A stretch of DNA of 64,000 nt from Cyclospora cayetanensis (Eukaryota; Apicomplexa; Conoidasida; Eucoccidiorida; Eimeriidae), in contig NW_020312347.1 of the NCBI RefSeq assembly GCF_002999335.1, positions 186,001 through 250,000 of the forward strand. The letters run 5' to 3'. The position numbers and the translations under genes are program-made. Shown piece after piece: positions 25,171-34,500 of the stretch. Positions within the stretch are counted from its first letter, which is position 1. Each line of letters begins with the position of its first letter. A model generated the notes under the pieces. That model searched no databases. It saw only the letters and a program-made list of their open reading frames with translations, and had not been told where the DNA came from.

Positions 25171-25396
25171 GCCTTTTTACGGAGCGCTCTAACCGAGGGA
25201 ACGGCGGACATACCAAGCTTTTCTTGGGCGTCCCTTCGTAGGCTCAATTGTAGATACAGTACAGGCCGTACAGGTGATTCGAACAACTGTGCCTTTCACA
25301 CTGTGCCTTTCCGCTAGGTGCCAGATACATAATGGGCGCTTTCCTTTACGACGGTTGCTTCTCCCGTACCCCTCCGTCGAGAGTCTCGACACAGAG

Positions 25397-25752
25397 GCAC
25401 CGAGCGCCTGACTCAGAGCAAACTTTGGAGAATGTTATAGAGTGTTTTCATAACGCTCCATCGCACTCCTGCCCGTGCCCCTCATGATTCCCGACACGAG
25501 AAAAGGAGAACAGCCAGTATTCATGGGCGCAGTTGCGCCTTTTACGCATTCCAATTATTCACAGCCACATGCAGAGAGTCTCTGGACCACAGAGATGGAC
25601 GCAACGTTGCGTCTTTGCGTATTCGAGCCAGCAGTACACTGCAGGAAGTACGATATACGAACGGGCGAGCCAATTCGTTCACCATTCACTTGTACTTGGC
25701 TACTGAGGCAATCGGAAGCGCTCAACGCATAGGGTAACCTGCTACACACGAT
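25397..25752 (-). repeat. dispersed degenerate repeat, right arm of inverted pair
   Basis: Reverse-complement partner of 24820-25170, separated by a spacer of about 225 bp that is not shared. Identity is partial (roughly two thirds to four fifths by eye), which means the pair is old. An open minus frame at 25555-25749 (VNGERIGSPVRISYFLQ) corresponds to the plus-strand frame of the left arm (IQIGLSARISHYLQR). Confidence 0.8.
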
Positions 25753-26543
25753 GTTTCGAGAATACTGGAAATGTTTCTCAGGCCCAACGCGTCGATGGCA
25801 TTCGGAGTCTCCGTAGTTTGTCTAAGGTCCTTCATTGTTCACTTGTATGCCTGAGTGGGTTTTTTCTTTTCGAAGACAGTTTTTTGACCAGTGGCAATAC
25901 AGCTACTGAAACTTCAAATGCCACACTGAAGACGGAAGTGCACGCGGTACGCCCCCTGAAAGCACCAGCCCACTATATGAGTCCTCTGTATGATAGGGTC
26001 CCCTTATTTAAAAGACACCAAATTTGACTCGGCAAGCAAACCTGAGCTGCAGCAAGTGCATGTTTCAAAAGCTGAAGTTTCCTTTTAGTGTGCGAGGGAA
26101 GGAAGGCCTTGACGGTTCCCGCTGTTGCTTGCTGCCTCCTGTGCAGCCTTTAGCAGTGCTCGTGATCTAGTGGCTGACAGTCCTCCGAATACGCAAATTT
26201 TACATGGAATACTGTTTTTATAGTAGACTGAACAAAAATCGGAGCCTGTCAATCCGACTTTCATGAGCTCTAGGTAAAAGACCAGACTTCTCTAGGCGGC
26301 CCACAGAGTTTCGTTCTTGAACTACCTCCTCTTCGCATGAAATGTGCTCACCCCCGAGCGCAGATCCGAGCCGCTGCAAAAGCACAGCAGGCTGATCGGT
26401 GCGTTTTCTTCCGAGCGAGCCAAGGCCCCCTCTGTTTCAATCCCTTGTGTTTCACTTGCCCCGCCGGAGCACTACTTTGCGCCACGCGGTGTAACGACAC
26501 CCTCGCCCGCTCAGATCCCGTAGGCTCCCCGCTCTTGGAAGCA
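25753..26543. other. upstream region of the surface antigen gene
   Basis: No gene recognised. An ORF extends 69 codons upstream of the chosen ATG at 26544, but the signal peptide begins at that ATG. Confidence 0.5.
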
Positions 26544-28827
26544 ATGCGGCCTAGAGGGGGCGTCTTCTTGGCAGGCGTGCTCGCAGCTCTATCGCAGGTC
26601 TTCCTGCTGGCGGATTGTCGCGTTCTCCTCCCGATATCTCTGGCGGGGAGGGCGACGAGTCTCGTCGAGCTGCGCACCGCAGCAGCGAGTGCACAGCGTG
26701 ATCAAGGCAGCAACGCTGCCGCGGCGCCAGGGGGCGCCTCGGCCAAGGACGAGGACGAAGATACCTCTGATTCTGCAGCTGAAGAGTCTCACGCGGAAGG
26801 TCAGAGCGCATCGGCTCAGTCGGAGACGCAAGAAAACGACACCGAAGACACAAGCGCAGCCTCCGCCTCCGCCCCCGCGGCGCAAACAAGCTCCGAGGGA
26901 AGCAGTGCAGAAGCTGCACCGGATAGCAGCTCAGAAGGAGGCAACCGACAAGGACCAGCACCAGCAGCAGCAGCATCCCCAGACGCGCAAGAAAAAAAGG
27001 CCTCCCGTGCGGAAGAGCACTCTGCGAGTAAGGACCAGCAAAGTGAATCAGAGGCGGCGAGTGAGAAGTACAGCCAAAGCAGCGAAGCGGCTGAGTCTCG
27101 AACCTCGCAGAGCGCCTCCCAGAGCGCTGCCGACGCAAGCGGATCGCAAGCTTCTCAGAATTCGGCAACGCCCTCCGCGATGGCGAAGGACGAGGAAGAC
27201 AGAAAGGCAGAAAAGAAGGTGGATAGTGGTGAAGCCGCTGATGCGGTCCACGGCACCGAACATTCGCAAGCAGCGCCTGCCGAGGAGGCTGCTCAGGCTG
27301 CGGCTGCACCGTCTTTGGAGCGTTTTGCGCATCCAGAGCAATCCTCCACACGGGAGCAAAGCGTTGCGCTGCATGAACACGCAGAGTCTGCTGCCCCCCA
27401 AGAGGCTGCTGCCGAGCACCCCAGCGCTCTAAGGGTTGAGGAAATCACGGCTCGTGAGTGTGTGTGTGTGTGTGTGCCACTGGAGTGAAACCGTTTATGC
27501 TTCTGCTGCAAACACGTGCAACGTCACACCCATGACAACTAAGATGGTGACTGGCACACACACAGGACTGCTTTGTCTGGCTCCCCATCTCTGCTTCAGA
27601 CTGCGTGCTTATGCACAACAAAATCAGGACGGCGCGTCTAGATCAGTGGCCTGACTCTTTAATTGCGGATGACACGCTTTCCGAGGCGGCGCGCTCAAGA
27701 GCAAAGGCGTTCATTGCCAACAACTGCAAGAACCCGGATGGCACAGAGCTCGACAGCGTACGACTGCCAGACGTTTCCTGAGTGTATCGGCCTCTCCTGC
27801 GGCAGCCCTTCCGGCTATTAGCCCTGGTGCTGCTGCTAGGAGCAGTCTGACGCATGCACGAAGCGCACTGCTGCACGTGCCTGACCATCGCGCGACTCAT
27901 GATACACAGTCCTCATGTACATATACCCCCCTATTTGCACGTGCGGACGCTCACCCGCCAACAGGGCTTCCTCTCTAATTTCCTTTTGCTGAGCGCTTTA
28001 CGCAGCTGCAAGAACTAATGATGCCCAAAACAGGAACTGCATGCGACGCACTCAACTACGTCTTTCTCGATGGCCTCTCCGACCTCGAGTACCCGCAACA
28101 AGCTCCTCCCTCCCCTTCGCGAAATCCGCTACCCCCCTCATTGTGCCAGTGCAAAGCCTTTGTCTGCTTGGAGGTGCTAGAAGGCTGCCTCAGCTGGCAG
28201 GCCACCCCATAGCCCGAAGAAGCTGTGCATGCTGCGCGTGTGTGTGACACTCTCTCCAGGAGGGTCGTGAAAGAGGATTCCCCCGGTACATACACCCCAG
28301 GAGACAGCGCCAGCCCCTGGCATTCTGAGAATGCGCAAAAATTCGCTCTCATGCTGTCGGAAACAGGAAAAGCCGTGGGATGCGCCGCAACCGTTGGCTG
28401 TACGGCTGACGTGGTCTTTTGCATGTATTCGCCTGCCTTGTCTGTTGGGGGCACGCCTGTATCGTGAGTGTCATCTGGCACGTCTGGAAGTGCAGCGCGT
28501 GACTTCCCCCCTCCCCTAGAACTAGCAGAAAAGTAGGTAGCATGCGTGAGGGAGCCGTAGGGCGCTGCTCAGGAGTGGCATTCTCGCATGAGTTTGCAAG
28601 TGCTCAGGTCGCACTACTTCAAGGCTCTTAAAAAGCGGTCCAAGGTAGAAGCCCACGGAGAGGAATTCCTGCCAGGAGGGGTCGCCGAGCATGAGGTTAA
28701 AAGTGTAGCAGGGGCTAGGATTGCACCCAGTGAGTCAAGTGCAACGGTCTCTTATTACACCGCGGCAGTGCCGGCCGTCGTCTCGTTTCTCGTGCTTGCA
28801 CTTTCTAGCACAGTGCTTGTCATGTGA
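26544..28827 (+). CDS. SAG-type GPI-anchored surface antigen with Ser/Ala/Glu-rich N-terminal region
   Basis: Five exons join in phase: 26544-27453, 27600-27757, 28006-28088, 28260-28463 and 28608-28827. The start MRPRGGVFLAGVLAALSQVF is a signal peptide. About 260 residues then form a highly charged Ser/Ala/Glu/Gln-rich region without cysteines after the signal peptide. Exons 2-5 form a compact domain with six cysteines (HCVLMHNKIR, ANNCKNPDG, TACDALNYVF, VGCAATVGCTAD, VVFCMYSPA). This is the count and spacing style of the Eimeria SAG family (CAP-like fold, three disulfides), including the W.....NA.KFA segment (SPWHSENAQKFALML). The last exon ends in a hydrophobic tail with no cytosolic residues (VVSFLVLALSSTVLVM), as expected for GPI addition. 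Such proteins coat sporozoites and merozoites. The long disordered N-terminal region is unusual for the family. Confidence 0.82.
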
Positions 28828-29727
28828 AAGCCGCGGAATAGGAAGCAGGAAAAATGAGCACAAACTCTAGGAGCCACATTTCAATTTCAGTTACACGGCT
28901 CATTGGCCAGTCAGCTCCTCCGTGCCCCTCAGCAGCACACTCACACCCCCAAGCTGTACTATTGTTTTGCATCCAGCGTGAGCGGACGCCCGCTTCTCTC
29001 CTTTTGCTGAGGGCCTAGCGCTGCTTCCGACGGCGCTGGTGCGCGCTCTCAGCTGGCGTCTGCTGGGTCACTGCAGGCTGGCTAGCCGTGAGAAGCGGAC
29101 AGCAGTTGAAATGTCAACCCTTGTGCGCTAGAACCTATCAGGCTGCCCATGCTTAGGGCGTAAGTGCTAATCCTCTCTTTGCAGTCACGCTTACGCTTAC
29201 TTGCCGCACCGGCCAGGCACCTTTCCAAGAAACCTATTTTGGTTCTGCACTATGGCTGTCTGATATCCAGTAGCATATGCCGTCACGGCACTCAGCCTCC
29301 TGCGAAGAAGCGCGCAACATCGTGCGACATGCCCACAAAAGCAGCCGCAAGGTCTTATTTCCACATTCTGGCTACTTGAGTGAAAAATGGAACGTGAAGT
29401 ACAGCACCTGTGTATCTGATGCCCTGGTTTACAGCCTGGAACGAGAGTAAAATGTACAAGGAATAATTGGGAGGAAAGGCAGCTTCTTCAAATAAAAGAA
29501 CTGGAGTACCAGTCCTGGTGTTAAGCGCGACTCTGCACTTCACTCAAAGCTAGATGCTCATTGATAGCTGAAAGACTGGAACGCCGCTGCAGGAGCTTTG
29601 GGGGGAAGCATATTTATCGATCCTAGACCTGGGGTGTGCAACTGCACATGCTACCGTGTACTAAAACCAAACTCTAGAGCGACAGTTTCATATGAATATC
29701 AGTCCATAACGCCGATGTATACTCGTA
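28828..29727. other. intergenic, no gene supported
   Basis: No motif-bearing frame. The minus frame at 29355-29543 weakly resembles the dispersed repeat family near 24.2-24.5 kb. Confidence 0.45.
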
Positions 29728-30141
29728 TTAGCCTACCTTTGGCCCTCTTTCGACCACAGTCTTCAAAATTTTCATCAAATAAGGGATCCGCAGCATCAGC
29801 AGAACGAGAGCGAGCAGAGCAGCGACGCCCACCGCAACAGGCGGGGAGAGCACACCTGCTGCGTTTGGAAGCGTCCGCAGCTCTTCTCGGGACTCCAGAA
29901 TAAACGGACTCTGCTCAATACTTGCTGTTACTTCCCCCAGAGGGGCAGCACGCTCCCTCGCCTCCTCTGTGTGCTGATCGGTCTTGCTCTTTGAATCTGG
30001 CGTCACTTCAGAGTGGTAAACGAAGTTCGCGTCAGCGATATCCACGACGAGCAACAGGAGAGAAAGTGCCAAGGGGACAAACACACAGCCCAGCCGCCAA
30101 GTGGTGGATTTTGTCTGCCGTTGTGACCCGCCACCCATCAT
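29728..30141 (-). CDS. small secretory membrane protein, unknown function
   Basis: 137 residues. A basic start (MMGGGSQRQTKSTTWRLG) precedes a strong hydrophobic segment at about residues 18-38 that can be a signal peptide, with possible cleavage after ADA. A hydrophilic, acidic and Lys/Glu-rich middle follows. A second hydrophobic segment (VAVGVAALLALVLLMLRI) at about 100-118 precedes a short basic tail. Signal peptide plus one late membrane helix is the form of many coccidian dense-granule or other secretory proteins, but there is no sequence match I can name. A good donor (AAG|GTAGGC at 29737) lies three codons before the stop, so the gene may continue in another exon. Confidence 0.5.
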   Translation of the reverse strand: MMGGGSQRQTKSTTWRLGCVFVPLALSLLLLVVDIADANFVYHSEVTPDSKSKTDQHTEEARERAAPLGEVTASIEQSPFILESREELRTLPNAAGVLSPPVAVGVAALLALVLLMLRIPYLMKILKTVVERGPKVG

Positions 30142-32249
30142 CGGTTTCTCAGATATAGGCTAGCTGATACATTCTGCTTGGTTTAGCCGCTGGAAGCTAA
30201 ACCATTTGAATGACCAAGGAATGCTTTTAAATACGAAATAAAACCCATTATTAAAGCACAGGAGCTGGCTACAACAAGAGGATTTTTATGCTAATGATCA
30301 GCAGGCATGGGGGGCTGCTGCGCGTTCGTTCGCAGTGGCACATTTAGGCAATCATTGTTTCAACGTGGCTTCCTAGTTAAGTCTCTATGCAAGAGGTTGA
30401 TTTTGCTGAATTATGGCTAGCCATTTCGTTTTGTATGATTGCCAATGCAGCTTGTGGAAGCATAAGGGTTTAGTCAAGACTGGAAATCACAGGAGAGATC
30501 GCCGATGCTGAGGCATCTACTACTACACTAAGGAAAATGACTCCATTTGCCCTGAGTTTAAAGGGTAACACTATCTGTCAGAACTTAGGTCTTCATGTGT
30601 CATGTGCGAATTTCCAGGCATTGCTTGTGTTTCCTTAGTGTTGGAAGATGCAACCACGCAAGTGGACGAAATCAATCCATATTCTCTGCATTTTTATTCT
30701 CTCCACGATGCGAATGCTGGGTGGAGGAAGCGTGCTTCTGGCCAACCCTAATTTCAGATTCCAGTCATAGAGGCTGCGGCGTTGAGAGTACACATCACTG
30801 GGCGTCTCCAGCACCGAAACCGGGTGCGTAGCAATATGGCGCATTCCATTTTATTGGCTTTCACACGAGCTCGTTTTCATTGCACAGTGATGAATCCATG
30901 CGCATTTTTTCCTATTGAGTCTGAACAGTGGTGTGGTGAAGCGACAGGCAAGCACAACGATTGCACGCCCATGTTCATTAGTTATTGAAATAAATGTCTA
31001 GGTATTTAGGCAGCCCCACGCAAGCTTAACCAGAGAACCATGGTAAAAGCACATTCCTTTTCTTCCCCTTTCATATTTCTAATCCATGTTGGTTCCGCCT
31101 TCAGGGGGATTCTCCTGAAAGCATCTCTCAATCGCTAGTAATTTTTGAGCATTCCGATATCGCTACGTTCCATCTGAGCTCTCAGTAGGGCGACACTCAA
31201 CTCCCGGGTTCATTAGACCTTTATACGAAGTTATCGAGTATTTCTGAGAACAACTCTCTCGTTAGTATGCTCGCACCTCGCGGATTTTTCTATCTTAGGG
31301 GAGCAATACCCCACAGCTAGAATGTGTTAGCCTAGCTGCATCCTCCAGGCATCTGAGCATTCATAGCGTAAATGTACGTACCACCTAGCAAACACAAACA
31401 TAACAGTGCGTCTTTGTAAATTTATATACGGCAAGGCAAACCAATCAACCTATCGCTTCATATTTGTTGTTTATGCATAACGAATGCTGTAGAAAACGCG
31501 ACAGCCATAGGTTGGACCCCCACATCTCTTCGGCGGTTCAGGAACCACACACACACTCATGTTTCCGCGTCTGTCCCTCTGAACAAACTTCATGCAGTAC
31601 AGACAAAGACGTTTCGCCATATCTCCACTCTTCCGGAAGGCTGAGGCGAAAAACAGAGCAAGTGAGAAGGACAAATGTGTGGATCAACCGCTACATGGAT
31701 ATTGAACAAAAGATACCCACACTAGGTATTAGCAAACCAGGGACCAAACCAACATGCCTGCGGTGTTGCAATGGCTCCTAAAGATACGCACTAGCTTGCC
31801 AGTGCGTGCATGCCTCATAAAGCGGCCTCTCCATGACAAATATAGTCGACGCATGCAGAGTTCTCGAATTTATGGCTCCAACAGAAAGCTTACGGAAGGA
31901 TGTAGAGGGAACATATCTGAGAAAGCCTGCTCATAAATCGTAGTTTAAAGAATACCATATGATTAATGCACTAAGCATAGAGGACACTGTAACAAACGGT
32001 GGCTTTGAAAGCAATGTGCAAACATAAAATTTGCTATCTCCGGCAGAGCATAAGCCGAGTACGAACAAAAACTAAGGAACTCGACGAAGCCCTTCAATGT
32101 TGACTAGCGGTTAAACGATTCAAAGCCGTAAATTCTAGTTCAGTCAACGAAGTCAGCAATCGACTTATTGTCGACTACTTAGTTTGGCGATCCCCAGACC
32201 CTATTTACTGGAACCAATTGCTAGTGTTATCTTCGTGCTCAGTAGTCCT
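30142..32249. other. gene-poor stretch
   Basis: Lower-GC sequence with short, stop-broken frames on both strands. 31690-31800 shows similarity to 53985-54060 (shared GGGACCAAACCAACA-like core), so the tail of gypsy copy 1 probably reaches here. Nothing else recognised. Confidence 0.5.
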
Positions 32250-32539
32250 AGTCTGGCAGTTCTACGGTTCCCAGTGGATCGTCTACCTCCAGAAAGATTA
32301 CTCGCCTGCGCAACAAAGTCCGTGAAAACTTGGGAAGTCTGGAAATAGTTTTAAATGCCAAAATTGATGGTTCTGGGTTGCCTCCAGCTTTAGGGGGATC
32401 AAAAGAAGAAGACTATTGAGGTGAGACTGGGCAACTCTTTTTCAGCCACCTGGTCACAAGTCTTTTATGTCATTAGCTTCTTATCCTGGTAAGTCAGCAG
32501 GCTTCCTGAGTTGCACCAGATCTCCAGGCTCGAAAGGCA

Positions 32540-33440
32540 CAACTCACTGCCGCTTATAATTCCGCGCTTCTTTGTCGTAACCCTTTTACATGCCGTGGCA
32601 TATAATGGCCACCTGTAATTGCAATGCTTCCACCACTAGGAGTAGGTGCTAACCCCCGACCACCGGGTCTAGGCCCGTAGTGAGAAGGGGCTCCGCAGTG
32701 TGGATTCGGGATGTGAGAGCAGCAGCGGTAGCAGATTATACTGCTGCATTGAGAATCCACACAGCAGCTGGAAGAAGCTGAAGTCAAGAACTTGCCTATT
32801 CCTAGAATAGCGTCCCACATACTGCAAAAGAGTGCGGTATGAGTGTGCTGAATGTTCACATGCTTGGGAGTGATTCGCAGTGGTTAAAGTGTAGGCGGTT
32901 CATGAAGGCACGGCAGCATGCACGAACTAGCTTCAAATTCCTATTCCTAGTGATTCTCCTGAATAAAGTCTGAAGGTTTTGGACATTGAACAAAGATAAC
33001 TGGGTGGCTTCCCGAACCACGACAGCGGCCAAGAAAGGGTTGAAATGTGCATGTTGGCTGAGTCTGTCTACATCGACATAGATGCTATATAACCCCTTCC
33101 TATGTGACAGTTTGACAATACATTCCACAGTCATATTATTCCAAGTCCTTTCAGGAAACATGAAGATTTGCAAAAGGCCGGTTAAAGAGAATTGCGGGGC
33201 CAGCCACTCGCAACCTGGGCATGACATTGCACCTGGCTCTTCAGCACAGCGCATCCCAGGTCACCAGAATATTCAAAGCTAATCCAGTGTAGCCCGATTC
33301 CCGCTATGGCCTGAAAGAACATGATGGTATGCTTAGCGCGAAACGGCACTGCACAGGGAAGTGGGGATACAAAAGCGACGGAAACCCGCTTTGTTCCGGA
33401 CCACAGTAGGTCATCTTTATGTCGAGTAGGCTGTTGACTC
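32540..33440 (-). pseudogene. retroelement integrase fragment
   Basis: The zinc-binding N terminus is recognisable only through broken frames. The core segment reads MTVECIVKLSHRKG, IYVDVDRLSQHAHFNPF, matching the gypsy integrase WE..TVDFI..LP...G...I.V.VDRL.K.AHF.P. The D,D,E triad is incomplete. The post-core region is frameshifted relative to copy 2. Not functional. Confidence 0.75.
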
Positions 33441-33499
33441 GTGTAAACGGTTAGCTAATTCGCCAAGATAAGGTATCAGGCTTCGATGCTTCGCAGCAG

Positions 33500-33819
33500 T
33501 CTGTTCAGGGAACTGGCGTCAACGCACATGCCCCATCTCCCGTCTTTTTCCAGCACACACCTCAAGCTGTGCTCAAAGGCCCTTTTAATTTTTCGTTTTG
33601 AGCATATCACCCGCCTGCTAGTCTATCTCCTTCTCATTCTGTGGGAGCTTTTGTCACGCGGTTAATACGAATTTCGGCTGACCCACGGACTAGCTTGATA
33701 CTGTGCTGTGGATGACTAGCAGGTTGCTTGGCTGCTGGCAGGTGGTCACTATTTAGTACATCCAGAAACTCCTTGTAAGTTGCTTGCCTACATCTGCTGC
33801 TTCTTTCCTGAATGTTCAA
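33500..33819 (-). pseudogene. reverse transcriptase N-terminal fragment
   Basis: EFLDVLNSDHLPAAKQP and HSIKLVRGSAEI match the gypsy lead-in to RT (F.DVF...LP......H.I.L.PGS). After stops and frame changes, LEKDGRWGMCVDASSLNRLL matches RT motif 1 (KKDG.WRMCVDYRALN). The YxDD motif and RNase H are absent. Confidence 0.7.
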
Positions 33820-34148
33820 TCAACCTCTTTATTCGAGAACCAGTTACAGATTCGCTAAGACGGGATGCATGCTCAGTACCGTCATCTCTTACTGCTCTGC
33901 CCAGCTACCCACGTGAAGCCTCAACCTCGCCTCGTTACAATATTGACTCTTCCCCGCTCACTGCAGATGACCTTCGCGTCTTTACGGTTGTCAGAATTTG
34001 CTTCTTTCCGGCGCTTCCAGGAAGCCTAGCCTCCGCACCGCGCACCTGTGGCCGTATGCATGCCTCGCGTTGGGCCACTCATGGAATATGTCGGATTACA
34101 CCACGATGCACGGGTCCAACAAATTTCACTGACAACGCCAATAGAGCC

Positions 34149-34385
34149 TTACCCTGAGCTGGAGTAAAAGTAACCTGCCGTATCCTTGCCAATGGCTGCG
34201 CTGTGCCGCCCGTCAGCAAACCTGAGTCTTGGGGATTCGGCTAACGAGTGCATAGAAACATTGCATTTTGGTGCCCTGTCCTCAAATAGTATATAAACTT
34301 CGCTATTTGTGTCCAGTAACGCTGACAGCTCTTGGCCATCAAAATGAAGTCCTCCCCCCAAAATTGCCCTGCTTTGGGTTCTCAA
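34149..34385 (-). pseudogene. retroelement aspartic protease fragment
   Basis: The frame contains LSALLDTNSEVYIL, matching the retropepsin active-site context (A.(V/L)DTGS/T). The catalytic motif reads DTNS instead of DTGS. Downstream RLRFADGRHS and IGKDTAG fit the protease body. The preceding frame (QSQLRTQSRAILGG) may be the linker from gag. No zinc knuckle was found. Confidence 0.65.
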
Positions 34386-34500
34386 CTGTGACTGATTCCC
34401 CTGTAGGACCCTTCATTGTGTCACAACCTGCGCGTAGGGCGTGCCATCTTCTTTACATGCCTTCCCTGCTTGCCAAGATGCCTGCTTCTTGTTAGCCTAG

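Larger units (their letters stand above)
32250..34500 (-). mobile_element. Ty3/gypsy-type LTR retroelement relic, copy 1, internally deleted
   Basis: On the minus strand, in the correct gypsy order, are remains of the aspartic protease, the start of reverse transcriptase and the integrase. All are broken by stops and frameshifts. Between the RT motif at about 33500 and the integrase start at about 33430 almost nothing is left, so the RT catalytic core and RNase H are deleted. No long terminal repeats could be defined by eye. Part of the integrase region (about 32250-33440) is homologous to 54470-55640 in the same orientation. Confidence 0.8.
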
